In this document: in pieces, positions 7,411 to 15,707 of the stretch
Numbering within the stretch: position 1 is the stretch's first letter
How the letters are laid out: each line of letters starts with the position of its first letter
Assembly: GCA_003164035.1 (NCBI GenBank)
Contig: PLRS01000129.1
Span: 1-37,250, forward strand
Direction of reading: 5' to 3'
DNA: 37,250 nt
Source of the DNA: Bryobacterales bacterium
GTDB lineage: Bacteria; Acidobacteriota; Terriglobia; Bryobacterales; Bryobacteraceae
The notes under the pieces: generated by a model
The model's database searches: none
The model's input: only the letters and a program-made list of their open reading frames with translations
What the model was told of the DNA's origin: nothing
Made by a program: the position numbers and the translations under genes

Positions 7411-8889
7411 ATGATCCAGCGTTGCGCCACGATTCTCCTCATTGTCCTGCCGGCGATTGCCGGGGCACAGGCCGCGGCATCCACCGTCGTCGGCATCCAC
7501 GGCCCTCAATTCACCATCGACGGGCAGGTGACCTACACTTCCGCCGCCGGTTTCCCCCACGCCGATCCGAACCTGGCCGGAACGCTCGTGAACGTGCGCG
7601 CCGTGCAGGCGATTTTCGACGACGCCAACTACCCCAAACAGGGTTCGCGCGCCAACCCATACCGCTCCAACACCCTGGGCGACATCTCCTGGGACTATCC
7701 CGACGGGCCCTGGGACCCGGAGCGAAATCTCCGCGAGTTTCTGGCCGCGTTGCCGGACTGGAGACGCAGCGGCGTCGTGGCGTTCACCGTCAACCTGCAA
7801 GGCGGCGGACCGCCGGACGGCAACTATGGCGAGAAGATCACCCTGCAGCCTCACAACAACAGCGGATTCGACGAACACGGAAACCTCAAGCCCGCGTACG
7901 CCGGGCGGCTGCGCCGCCTCATTGCCGAAGCCGACCGGCTGGGAATGGTGGCCATCGTCGGGTTCTTCTATTTCGGATCGAACGAGCGCATTGAGATCAC
8001 TCCGGACGACCGCTACGTGAAGGAGGCCATCCGCCAGGGCTGTCGTTTCCTGAAGGAACTCCCCAATCGGAACGTCCTCATCGAGATTAATAACGAGATG
8101 AACCCGCGCACCTACAAGCACCGCATCCTGCAGCCCGACGGAGCGCTGGACGCGGTGCTACTCGCGCAGCAGACCGTCGATCGCCAGATTCCGGTATCGA
8201 TGAGCTGGTCCGGCGGCATCATGCCGCGTGGAAGCCGCGGGGATGCCGCGTTGCGCGCGGTGGATTACGTCATGTTCCACACCAACGGACAAACCCCCGA
8301 GGAGGTTCACGAAACCATCCACGCCATGCGCCAATGGACCGGCTACGACCGGCCCATGATCATCAATGAAGACGGAGTCAGCACGTTCAACCTTCAGGCC
8401 GCCGTCCAGGAGCACGTTGGCTGGGGCTATTACGATAACGGGCTGGGCAATTATCGCGACGGTTTCCAGAATCCGCCGGTGGACTGGAAGATCGGCTCGC
8501 CCGTGAAGTGGCTGTTCTTCGAGCAGGTGGCGCGGCTGACCGGCTCGCCCGCCCCGGCCAAGCCGGACTACGACGCCGCCGAGACACCGCTGATTGAGGT
8601 CGCCGGCCTGAAGCCGGGCCAGGTTCTCACCGAGCCGGCCTGGATCGAGGCCATCGTCACGGACCGCCATCCGCGCTGGCCCATCAAGCGGGTGGAGTTC
8701 TTCATCGACGGCAAGCCCTACAGCTACCGCACCCGTGCCCCCTACCTGCTCCACAACCAGGAATGGTGGGACATGGTGGATGTCGCGGCCGGCCGCCACG
8801 TGCTGCGCGTGGTGGCCTACGACATGCGCGGTCCACGCTTCACCGAACTGTGTTCCTTTGTCGAAATTCCTTTTGCGATTGAGAAGTGA
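7411..8889 (+). CDS. Secreted TIM-barrel glycoside hydrolase-like protein
   Basis: This 492-residue protein has a signal peptide (MIQRCATILLIVLPAIAGAQ). The middle looks like a clan-A (beta/alpha)8 glycosidase. VLIEINNEMNP supplies a candidate acid/base at E229 (family NE motif), and PMIINEDG a candidate nucleophile at E320. The final 110 residues (WIEAIVTDRHPRWPIKRVEF, FIDGKPY, VAAGRHVLRVVAYD) look like an Ig-like accessory domain. I cannot name the GH family. It follows the cyclase gene by 9 bases and precedes the isomerase by 10, indicating one operon. Confidence 0.75.
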   Translation: MIQRCATILLIVLPAIAGAQAAASTVVGIHGPQFTIDGQVTYTSAAGFPHADPNLAGTLVNVRAVQAIFDDANYPKQGSRANPYRSNTLGDISWDYPDGPWDPERNLREFLAALPDWRRSGVVAFTVNLQGGGPPDGNYGEKITLQPHNNSGFDEHGNLKPAYAGRLRRLIAEADRLGMVAIVGFFYFGSNERIEITPDDRYVKEAIRQGCRFLKELPNRNVLIEINNEMNPRTYKHRILQPDGALDAVLLAQQTVDRQIPVSMSWSGGIMPRGSRGDAALRAVDYVMFHTNGQTPEEVHETIHAMRQWTGYDRPMIINEDGVSTFNLQAAVQEHVGWGYYDNGLGNYRDGFQNPPVDWKIGSPVKWLFFEQVARLTGSPAPAKPDYDAAETPLIEVAGLKPGQVLTEPAWIEAIVTDRHPRWPIKRVEFFIDGKPYSYRTRAPYLLHNQEWWDMVDVAAGRHVLRVVAYDMRGPRFTELCSFVEIPFAIEK

Positions 8890-8899
8890 GGTTCATCGA

Positions 8900-9883
8900 A
8901 TGAAGCACGCCATCATTACGTCGTTTCTCGGGAAGCTGCGCGACCGCTTCTGCGAGTACCAGGAGCCGCTTTCGATCGAGCAGAAGCTCGAGCGCATGGC
9001 GCAAATACCGGGTGTGACCGGAGCCGAAGTGGTGCACCCGTACGAAGTGGACACGGTGGAGGCGATGCGGGCGCATCTCGACCGCCTCCACCTGGGCATC
9101 TCGGCGATCAACGTCAACATCAAGGGAGACCCGATCTTCGCCTACGGATCGCTGTGCTCTCCCGACGCCGCCGTGCGCAACAAGGCTTGCGGCATGATCA
9201 AAGCCGCCAAGGATTACGCCAAGGCGCTCGGCGCCGACAAAGTGACTTGCTGCCCGCTGAGCGACGGCTACGATTACCCGTTCCATACCGACTACCGCAA
9301 GGCGTGGAGCCGCATGGTGGACACGGTACGCGAAGCCGCCGAACACCTGCCCGAGATTCCCCTGTTCATGGAATACAAGCCTTCGGAGACGCGGGTTCAC
9401 TGCACCCTCGATTCGGCGGCCAAGGCGTTGCTCCTGTGCGAGGCCGTGGGCAATCCGAATGTCGGCGTCACCATCGATATCGGCCATTCCATCTATGGCG
9501 GCGAGACTCCCGCCGAAGCGCTGGCTCACGTGGCCATGAGCGGGTTCCCCTACTACGTCCACATCAACGACAACAATGGCAAGTGGGATTGGGACCTGAT
9601 GGCGGGCACCAACAATCTCTGGCTGTACATCGAGTTCCTCTATTACCTGAAAGAACTCAAGTACACCGGCTGGATCACTTCCGACACATCGCCGGTGCGG
9701 CAGGACGCCATCGAGACGTTCGCCTTCAACGTGCGCATCACCGATCGCATCTGGAACTGGCTCGACCAGATGGACCGGGAAGCGATCGGCCATCATTTGG
9801 AGCGTCATGAGTTTCTGCCGATCCTGAAAATGCTGGAGCCGTTTCTGTTCGCCGATGTGAAGGCGACAATCGGCGCGCGGTAA
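8900..9883 (+). CDS. Sugar phosphate isomerase/epimerase-like TIM-barrel protein
   Basis: This 327-residue cytoplasmic protein is of the xylose-isomerase-like TIM-barrel family (AP endonuclease 2 fold). Metal-binding carboxylates and histidines are visible in strand-end motifs: FMEYKPSE, VTIDIGHS, and YYVHINDNNGKWDWD. Relatives isomerise or epimerise free, keto or phosphorylated sugars. The ATG at 8900 has GTGAGG about 7 bases upstream and lies 10 bases after the glycosidase stop. Longer in-frame starts (8735) run inside that gene and were rejected. The exact substrate is unknown. A second, distinct paralogue lies at 12002. Confidence 0.85.
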   Translation: MKHAIITSFLGKLRDRFCEYQEPLSIEQKLERMAQIPGVTGAEVVHPYEVDTVEAMRAHLDRLHLGISAINVNIKGDPIFAYGSLCSPDAAVRNKACGMIKAAKDYAKALGADKVTCCPLSDGYDYPFHTDYRKAWSRMVDTVREAAEHLPEIPLFMEYKPSETRVHCTLDSAAKALLLCEAVGNPNVGVTIDIGHSIYGGETPAEALAHVAMSGFPYYVHINDNNGKWDWDLMAGTNNLWLYIEFLYYLKELKYTGWITSDTSPVRQDAIETFAFNVRITDRIWNWLDQMDREAIGHHLERHEFLPILKMLEPFLFADVKATIGAR

Positions 9884-9963
9884 GTTCCAGAGGCCATGAG
9901 TGGACCTGGAGTTGTTGTGGCGCGCGGCCGGCCTAGAGAATCAGCTTCACATCCGCCACCGTG

Positions 9964-10006
9964 GCGCGCGCACTCGTGCGTGCCGCGTCGAGTCTCTACT
10001 CGACGC
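9964..10006. repeat. Double-hairpin intergenic element
   Basis: Between the isomerase and MFS genes lies a GC-rich palindromic stretch. An arm pair around GCAC-TC-GTGC is followed by a perfect 9-bp stem, GCGTCGAGT (9985-9993) and ACTCGACGC (9998-10006), with loop CTCT. The rest of 9884-10074 has no convincing gene. It looks like a dispersed extragenic palindrome, but only one copy is in this window, so dispersal is inferred. Confidence 0.45.
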
Positions 10007-10074
10007 TTCCGCGCCCTTTGGCAGCGGGCGTCGGCGGGAGTTACTCTTGCGCGGGCACTAACACCGGTAGAACC

Positions 10075-11376
10075 ATGTTGACCTCCGCCGAATCGAAATC
10101 CTCCCCTCTCACCCGCCGCCGATGGGCCGTGGTGGCGATATTGTTTTCGCTGTCCGTGCTCACTATCCTCGACCGTGTATCCGTCTCGGCGGCCAAGCCC
10201 GAGATGTCTCGCGATCTGGGGCTGACCGATGTCACTTTCGGACTTATTTTCGGGGCCTTCGCCCTCGGCTACGCACTGTTTCAGATTCCCGCCGGTTACT
10301 TCGCCGATCGCTTCGGACCGCGGGCGCTGGTGGCGGCCGTGGTCGGCCTCTGGTCGCTATTCACCGCGCTCACCGCCGTAGTGAGCCGGGGCGGGCTGCT
10401 GGTGGCCATCCGTTTTCTGTTCGGAGCGGCGGAAGCGGGGGCCTTCCCGGCGTCGGCCCGCGCCATCCGTTCCTGGCTGCCGGCCCGCGAAACCGGCGTG
10501 GCCGAGGGGGTCCTGTTCAGCGGCTCGCGCCTCGGAGCGGCGTTCGGTTTGACCGTTACCTCCTGGTCTGTAGCCGCGCTCGGATGGCGTTCGTCGTTCT
10601 ACGTCCTGGGAGCCATCGGCATCGCCTGGATGGCCGGTTGGCTGGTCTTCTTCCGCAACACGCCGGACCAAGCCCGTGGAGTGCCGGAACCCGAGCGGGC
10701 CTACATTCGCGCGGGACGGGCCGAAACGCCCCGGGCCGCCGCGGCGGACTGGAAAAGCGTGTTCCGTTTTCGCGAGACGCCCGCGCTGCTGGCGCAGTAC
10801 TTCGCTTCGAACTTCACCTTCTTTCTCTGTTATAGCTGGCTGCTGCCGTACCTGCGCGATCAGTATCGTTTGAGCGCTGCCGATGGGGGATTTTTCGCGG
10901 CCATCCCGCTGCTGTTCGGTGCGGCGGCCAACTGGTTGAGCGGCGCCGTCGTCGATTCGCTCTATCGGCGGAACTGGCGCCGCCAGTCCCGAATCCTCCC
11001 CGCCGTAGCCGGCTTCCTGCTGGGAGCCGCGGCGCTGGTGGGAGCGATTCACGCCACCTCCGTGTGGGGCGCCGTCGCCTGTTTCGCCATCGCCACCTTC
11101 GGCGTGGACCTCACTCTCAGCCCGAGCTGGACGTTGTGCATCGACATCGCCGGCGCCAGCACCGGAACCCTCAGCGGCGCCATGAACATGTTCGGCAATA
11201 TCGGGTCCTTCGCCAGTTCCGTCACCTTTCCGTTGTTGCTTCGGTGGACCGGCAGTTCCGGCGCGTATTTCTACTGCGCGGCATTTGTTAATGTCCTGGC
11301 GGCCTTCCTCTGGTGGAGCATGCGCGAACCTCGCGGAGGCGCCGGGGCAGCTTCACTTGACAAAATGTTGTCATAA
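10075..11376 (+). CDS. MFS transporter, ACS (anion:cation symporter)-like
   Basis: This 433-residue inner-membrane carrier has about 12 hydrophobic segments. ILDRVSVSAAKPEMSRDLGL, GYALFQIPAGYFADRFGPR and RFLFGAAEAGAFPASARAIR match the ACS subfamily, which imports glucarate, galactonate, hexuronates and other sugar acids by symport. The ATG at 10075 begins the conserved N-terminus; the open frame back to 9961 reads through a palindromic element. Its stop (11374-11376) lies inside the operator-like palindrome of the following TA pair. The context points to uptake of a product of the secreted hydrolases upstream. Confidence 0.9.
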   Translation: MLTSAESKSSPLTRRRWAVVAILFSLSVLTILDRVSVSAAKPEMSRDLGLTDVTFGLIFGAFALGYALFQIPAGYFADRFGPRALVAAVVGLWSLFTALTAVVSRGGLLVAIRFLFGAAEAGAFPASARAIRSWLPARETGVAEGVLFSGSRLGAAFGLTVTSWSVAALGWRSSFYVLGAIGIAWMAGWLVFFRNTPDQARGVPEPERAYIRAGRAETPRAAAADWKSVFRFRETPALLAQYFASNFTFFLCYSWLLPYLRDQYRLSAADGGFFAAIPLLFGAAANWLSGAVVDSLYRRNWRRQSRILPAVAGFLLGAAALVGAIHATSVWGAVACFAIATFGVDLTLSPSWTLCIDIAGASTGTLSGAMNMFGNIGSFASSVTFPLLLRWTGSSGAYFYCAAFVNVLAAFLWWSMREPRGGAGAASLDKMLS

Positions 11377-11386
11377 ATGACAACAT
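11365..11386. promoter_or_regulatory. Perfect palindromic operator-like site upstream of the TA pair
   Basis: ATGTTGTCAT (11365-11374), AA, ATGACAACAT (11377-11386) form a perfect 10-bp inverted repeat ending six bases before the toxin ATG. TTGACA (11357-11362), a consensus -35, adjoins it; the -10 is unclear. It overlaps the MFS stop codon. No T-run follows, so it is not a rho-independent terminator. Antitoxin autoregulation is the likely role. Confidence 0.65.
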
Positions 11387-11392
11387 AGATAG

Positions 11393-11626
11393 ATGGCCGA
11401 GACGAGAAAGACTCGTCCAATATCGTGGATTAAGGCAGCTCTCAAGGATTTCGAATCGTTTCCATCGAGCGCACAGCCCATCTTCCTTACGGCGCTGACG
11501 ATCGCGGCCGAGGGCGGCAAGGCAGACATCGCGAAGCCACTGCGCGGCTTCGGTTCCGGCGCGCTGGAGATCGCACTCGACCTGGTGAAGGATCGGTTGA
11601 AAAAACTGAAGGAGGCACTCAGATGA
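11393..11626 (+). pseudogene. Gp49-like/HigB-family toxin with an internal in-frame deletion
   Basis: Seventy-seven residues remain where the family has about 110-120. The first 54 fit the Gp49-like toxins: PISWIKAALKDFESFPSSAQ, LTALTIAAEGGKADIAKPLR, and GFGSGALEIA. The text then jumps directly to LDLVKDRLKKLKEALR, the C-terminal helix. The missing part (roughly 40 residues) is the TYR(A/V)VY, VxHAFQKKSKxG region forming the catalytic sheet and substrate-binding basic patch. The frame stays open and ends in an ATGA overlap with the antitoxin. The product should lack RNase activity but could still act as a partner or peptide. It lies inside the sugar cluster. Confidence 0.8.
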
Positions 11627-11946
11627 AAGGTGAAAAACTGGAACTGGTTCGCGGCAGCGGAAACGCTTTCCGCGATCTCGGCCGCGAGAACGCCGACCTC
11701 GAACAACTGAAGGCCCTCTTGGCGGCTGAGATCGTCAAGGCACTCGACCGCGAGGAGTTGACTGGCCGCGCTGCTCAAGCTCAGACCGGTTTCGCCGCGG
11801 CCGACTTCTCGCGCATCCGAAACGCCGACCTTTCAAGGTTCACCGCCGACCGTCTGATGTCGATTCTGAATCGGCTCGGTTCTCGAGTTGATGTGAAGGT
11901 CCGGGTGCGGCCCATCGAAACCGTTCAGACTGAGGTGCGCGCCTAA
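11623..11946 (+). CDS. XRE-family antitoxin (intact partner of the deleted toxin)
   Basis: This 107-residue HTH protein belongs to the antitoxins paired with Gp49-like toxins. It contains ELVRGSGNAFRDLGRENADL, an N-terminal helix LKALLAAEIVKALDREEL, the HTH region TGRAAQAQTGFAAADFSRIR, and FTADRLMSILNRLGSRVDVK. It should bind the operator-like palindrome upstream. Translation is coupled to the toxin by the ATGA overlap, with GGAGG about 10 bases before the ATG. It shows no lesion. It shares family and gene order with the module at 1157-1865, but the sequences differ clearly, so the two are not recent copies. Confidence 0.85.
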   Translation: MKGEKLELVRGSGNAFRDLGRENADLEQLKALLAAEIVKALDREELTGRAAQAQTGFAAADFSRIRNADLSRFTADRLMSILNRLGSRVDVKVRVRPIETVQTEVRA

Positions 11947-12001
11947 TGCGCGAGGGGAGCAAGGAGATTGAAACCTATGTCTTCGAGGATCGTCCTATAA
12001 C

Positions 12002-12805
12002 ATGCAACCCCGCATCGGTGCCACAACTTACGTTTTCCGATATCTGTTAGACTCCCCGAGAGCCCCTGCTCTCGCCGAATTGCTCGCCATGGCGAAGGCG
12101 GCCGGCCTCGAGCGGCTGCAGGTCTGTGAGAATGCCCGCCCGCTATCATTGAGTCCTGCGGGCTGGACAGCCCTGGCCCGCCACGCCGGCGAAATCGGCC
12201 TCGAGATCGGCCTTGGCTCGATGACACTCGATCCCGCCACCGTGGGCGAATATCTCGACCGGGTCGCGGCGATCGGCGGTTCGATGTTGCGCATCGTGCT
12301 CGAACGAGCCGGCGCCGGCCCTTTGTCCGCGGACCGCATCCAGGCGTTTCTCGATCGAATTGGTCCCGATCTCGAAAGCCGGGGCGTTCGCCTCGCCATC
12401 GAAAACCACTTCGATATTCCCTCCCGCATGCTGGCCCGGGCGGTCGCCGGCTATCCCCGCCAATCGGTCGGATTCTGTGTCGATGTCGCCAATTCCTTGC
12501 GCAATTTCGAGGATTGCGACACGGTTCTCGATCTGCTTGGCGATCGCGCCTTCTGCTATCACTTCAAGGACTATCGCATCGCCGGCTCGAACGTCGGGTT
12601 TTCGGTTGTCGGCACGCCGTTTGGCGAAGGCGTATTCGATTGGCGTTCAGCCATCGAACGCATCCTCGCGCACACCCCGGACCCGGAGATCTATCTCGAA
12701 AACTGGACGCCATCCAGCGGAGATGCCGACGCCGATGTGTCACGGGACGCGGAGTGGCTGCGGACGTCCATCGCCAACTTTCGCTCGATACCCGCGGTCC
12801 GGTAG
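12002..12805 (+). CDS. Second sugar phosphate isomerase/epimerase-like TIM-barrel protein
   Basis: This 267-residue protein is of the xylose-isomerase-like TIM-barrel family, shorter than and distinct from the one at 8900. Strand-end motifs carrying putative metal ligands are VRLAIENHFDIPS, VGFCVDVANS, CYHFKDYRI, and EIYLENWTPS. The substrate is unknown; related enzymes act on inosose, hydroxypyruvate or ketoses. No clear Shine-Dalgarno precedes the ATG. It follows the TA pair by 55 bases and would adjoin the MFS gene if the TA pair were absent, so the TA DNA may be an insertion in the sugar operon. Confidence 0.82.
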   Translation: MQPRIGATTYVFRYLLDSPRAPALAELLAMAKAAGLERLQVCENARPLSLSPAGWTALARHAGEIGLEIGLGSMTLDPATVGEYLDRVAAIGGSMLRIVLERAGAGPLSADRIQAFLDRIGPDLESRGVRLAIENHFDIPSRMLARAVAGYPRQSVGFCVDVANSLRNFEDCDTVLDLLGDRAFCYHFKDYRIAGSNVGFSVVGTPFGEGVFDWRSAIERILAHTPDPEIYLENWTPSSGDADADVSRDAEWLRTSIANFRSIPAVR

Positions 12806-12909
12806 CGACCTCCGCCTGCCCACTCTCTCCACCGGGCTTTGCTTTTGGCGGTTCCGCGCGCTACACTTAGCGCTTCAAAATTCCTCGTTAGAATGCGAAG
12901 GTTCTATCC

Positions 12910-14562
12910 GTGAAACTCGCGCCGGTAGATTACGTCATCCTTGTCCTGTATTTCGCCTTTGTCCTAGGCATCGGCTGGAGGCTCCGCAAAGGAATCTCCT
13001 CCAGCGGCGACTTCCTCACCTCCGGGCGTTCGGTCCCCATCTGGATCACCAGCCTGGCCTTCATCGCGGCCAATCTTGGCGCGGTGGAACTGATCGGCAT
13101 GGCCGCTTCCGGCGCCAAGTATGGCATCATGACCGCGCATTTTTATTGGCTCGGTGCCATCCCCGCCATGCTGTTCATGGGTATTTTCATGATGCCCTTC
13201 TACTACGGCAGCAAGGCCCGGTCGGTGCCCGAATACCTGAAGATGCGCTTCGACGAAAAGACCCGCGCCTTCAACGCCTTCTCCTTCGCCATCATGACCA
13301 TCCTCGCCTCCGGCATCTCCATGTACGCCCTGGGGCTGTTGCTGCAACTGGTATTGGGATGGAGTTTCACGATTTCCGTGCTGGCTTCGGCGGCCATCGT
13401 GCTGGCGTACACTTTCCTCGGTGGCCTCACCAGCGCCATCTATAATGAAGTCCTCCAGTTTCTCCTCATCGTAATGGGATTCGCGCCGTTGGCCATCCTA
13501 GCGGTGGCAAAGGCCGGCGGCTGGCAGGGCATGGTCTCCCGCCTCCCGCCAAATATGGTGCACGCCTGGCGGTACATGGGCAGCCCCACCGAAAACCCCA
13601 TGGGGGTCGAACTGTTCGGTATGATCGCCGGCCTGGGCTTCGTGCTCTCGTTTGGTTACTGGTGCACCAATTTTCTGGTGGTCCAGCGCGCCATGGCCGC
13701 CGATTCGATGTCCGCCGCCCGCCGCACCCCGCTGGTCGGCACCCTCCCCAAAATGATTTTGCCCTTCATCGTGATCATGCCCGGCATCGCCGCGCTGGTT
13801 CTTTCGAAGATGAACCTGGGTTACGCGTTTCCTCTGAAAGCCACCGGCGGTCCCGACTACGACCAGGCCCTCACCACACTGATGGCGCAATTCTATCCCG
13901 CCGGCATGTTGGGCGTCGGCTTGACCGGCCTTATGGCTTCTTTCATGTCCGGTATGGCGGGCAATGTCACGGCGTTCAATACTGTCTTTACTTATGACAT
14001 CTATCAGAGCTACATCCGCCCCGGTGCCCCCGATCGTCACTACCTCACGGTCGGCCGTGTCACCACCGTGGTGGGCGTGCTGCTATCCATCGGCGCCGCT
14101 TACCTGGCTACCCGTTACAACAACCTGATGGACTTACTGCAGCTTGTCTTCGGCGTGGTAAACGCGCCCTTGTTCGCCACGTTCCTTTTGGGCATGTTCT
14201 GGAAGCGCGCCACCGCCCACGGCGCCTTCGCCGGATTGAGCATCGGCACCGCCGCGGCGCTCTTCACCCTGTCATCCACCGTCGCCGAGGGCAAGGGCGG
14301 CTGGATTGCCCATCTCTATACCTTCCCGTCGCAAATGGCGCAGAACTTCTGGATCGCCATTGTCGCGTTTACCACCTGTCTGGTCATCTCCATGGTAGTC
14401 AGCATGGTGACTTCGCCGCGTCCCGACAAGGAAATGGAAGGCCTGGTCTACGGCCTCACCAAGCTTCCATCCGACGACGCCGCCAAGTGGTACCAGCGGC
14501 CCGCGCCGCTGACAGTTCTGGTAGTAGTCTTGTTACTCATCCTCAATATTTGGTTTAGGTGA
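12910..14562 (+). CDS. Sodium:solute symporter (SSS family)
   Basis: This 550-residue inner-membrane protein has about 13-14 hydrophobic segments and SSS landmarks. These are VDYVILVLYFAFVLGIGWRL, the early SSGDFLTSGRSVPIW loop, SVPEYLKMRFDEKTRAFNA, AYTFLGGLTSAIYNEVLQFL, and GLMASFMSGMAGNVTAFNTV. Members couple Na+ entry to uptake of sugars, inositol or organic acids. The start is GTG at 12910 with GAAGG about 9 bases upstream, and TAGAAT nearby could be a -10. It is followed at once by a small membrane protein. Its place in the cluster suggests sugar uptake parallel to the MFS carrier. Confidence 0.92.
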   Translation: MKLAPVDYVILVLYFAFVLGIGWRLRKGISSSGDFLTSGRSVPIWITSLAFIAANLGAVELIGMAASGAKYGIMTAHFYWLGAIPAMLFMGIFMMPFYYGSKARSVPEYLKMRFDEKTRAFNAFSFAIMTILASGISMYALGLLLQLVLGWSFTISVLASAAIVLAYTFLGGLTSAIYNEVLQFLLIVMGFAPLAILAVAKAGGWQGMVSRLPPNMVHAWRYMGSPTENPMGVELFGMIAGLGFVLSFGYWCTNFLVVQRAMAADSMSAARRTPLVGTLPKMILPFIVIMPGIAALVLSKMNLGYAFPLKATGGPDYDQALTTLMAQFYPAGMLGVGLTGLMASFMSGMAGNVTAFNTVFTYDIYQSYIRPGAPDRHYLTVGRVTTVVGVLLSIGAAYLATRYNNLMDLLQLVFGVVNAPLFATFLLGMFWKRATAHGAFAGLSIGTAAALFTLSSTVAEGKGGWIAHLYTFPSQMAQNFWIAIVAFTTCLVISMVVSMVTSPRPDKEMEGLVYGLTKLPSDDAAKWYQRPAPLTVLVVVLLLILNIWFR

Positions 14563-14563
14563 T

Positions 14564-14758
14564 ATGGACCTGAGAGTGCCTTCGGGCTGGTTCTTTACGA
14601 TCCTCGGCCTCATCCTGCTGGGGATGGGCGTCTTCGCGCCGGAAACGCGCGCCGCGCTTACTACCGTCAACGTCAACCTCTACTCCGGCGCCTGCATGCT
14701 GGTCTTCGGCCTCTTCCTGCTGCTGCTGGCCTGGCGTGCGACGCGAAGCCATACGTAA
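14564..14758 (+). CDS. Small two-segment membrane protein
   Basis: This 64-residue protein has two hydrophobic segments (GWFFTILGLILLGMGVF and YSGACMLVFGLFLLLLAW) separated by a short loop. Its ATG begins one base after the symporter stop, so translation is probably coupled. It may be an accessory subunit or stabiliser of the symporter. I do not recognise a named family. The basic C-terminus (ATRSHT) suggests a cytoplasmic end. Confidence 0.65.
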   Translation: MDLRVPSGWFFTILGLILLGMGVFAPETRAALTTVNVNLYSGACMLVFGLFLLLLAWRATRSHT

Positions 14759-14802
14759 ATCTGGCGTCCCGGCAAATGGTGCTTTGCTAGAGTAGGTGAA
14801 CG

Positions 14803-15684
14803 ATGAAACTACAAATGGTGGGTATGCTTTGCCTGTTGGGACTCGCGGCGGGCGCCGGAGTCGCGCAGGAGGTAGTGCCGCTGTACAGCGGCGAACAGGC
14901 TGCCTCCGCGCAGGGGAATTACCCGGAGAAAGAATACTTCTCGAAAGCCTGGAAGGCCGAGGTTGTCTCCAACGTCACCAAGCCCACCCTGACCGTGTAT
15001 CGACCTTCGGCCGCTTCACGCAATGGCAGCGGCGTCGTGATCTGTCCGGGTGGTGGCTTTATGGCGTTGTCGATAGCCAATGAAGGCACCGAGGTGGCAA
15101 AATGGCTGGCGTCGAAAGGCATGACAGCGTTCATCCTGAAATATCGGGTGGCGCACACCGGCGAAGATGCCACCCAGGAATTCGCGGACTTGTCTAAGGA
15201 CAGTCAGAAGTTCCAGGAAACGGTGGGAAGCGTGATCCCTTTGGCGATCGCCGACGGACTCGCAGCCGTGACATACGTCCGCCAGCACGCCGCCCAGTGG
15301 GGTATCTCGCCGGACCGCGTGGGCATTATCGGTTTCTCCGCGGGCGGAACCGTCGCCGCGGGCGTGGGATTACGCTACTCGCCGGAGGGGCGGCCCGCGT
15401 TTGTGGCGCCCATCTATCCAGCCGTCTCGTCCCTCAAGGATCCAACCGCGCCGGCCGATGCGCCGCCCTTGTTTCTCGCCGCGGCAAGCGATGACGCGTT
15501 CGGATTGGAGATGGACAGCATCGCCTTATACAGCCTGTGGACAAAGTCTCATCAATCCGCCGAGCTGCACATGTACGCGAAGGGTGGCCACGGGTTCGGG
15601 ATGCATGCGCAGGGTCTGCCTTCCGACCACTGGATTAACCGGTTTGCCGAGTGGCTCGAAATGCAAGGCCTGCTGAAGAAGTGA
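14803..15684 (+). CDS. Secreted alpha/beta hydrolase (acetyl-esterase-like)
   Basis: This 293-residue protein has a signal peptide (MKLQMVGMLCLLGLAAGAGV, then AQ). The oxyanion-hole loop is VVICPGGGFMALS. The nucleophile elbow GFSAGG places Ser179, with Asp230/231 in AASDDAF and His263 in KGGHGFGMH. It resembles the BD-FAE/acetylxylan-esterase-like group that removes acyl groups from plant polysaccharides. AGGTGA lies just before the ATG. It closes the plus-strand sugar cluster, consistent with debranching of the same polymer. The exact ester is unknown. Confidence 0.85.
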   Translation: MKLQMVGMLCLLGLAAGAGVAQEVVPLYSGEQAASAQGNYPEKEYFSKAWKAEVVSNVTKPTLTVYRPSAASRNGSGVVICPGGGFMALSIANEGTEVAKWLASKGMTAFILKYRVAHTGEDATQEFADLSKDSQKFQETVGSVIPLAIADGLAAVTYVRQHAAQWGISPDRVGIIGFSAGGTVAAGVGLRYSPEGRPAFVAPIYPAVSSLKDPTAPADAPPLFLAAASDDAFGLEMDSIALYSLWTKSHQSAELHMYAKGGHGFGMHAQGLPSDHWINRFAEWLEMQGLLKK

Positions 15685-15707
15685 AGTCGCTCGCCGGCCC
15701 GTCTGTC

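Noticed and set aside
6163-8121. 652-codon open frame on the minus strand
   Set aside because: It lies antisense to the cyclase and glycosidase genes, resembles no family and is a typical high-GC shadow frame.
11365-11386. Rho-independent terminator after the MFS gene
   Set aside because: The palindrome is AT-rich, has a 2-base loop and lacks a T-run; an operator fits better.
11946-12050. 34-codon frame starting at the antitoxin stop (TAATG)
   Set aside because: Short, unrecognised, and it overlaps the isomerase start in another frame; start-stop overlap alone is not enough.
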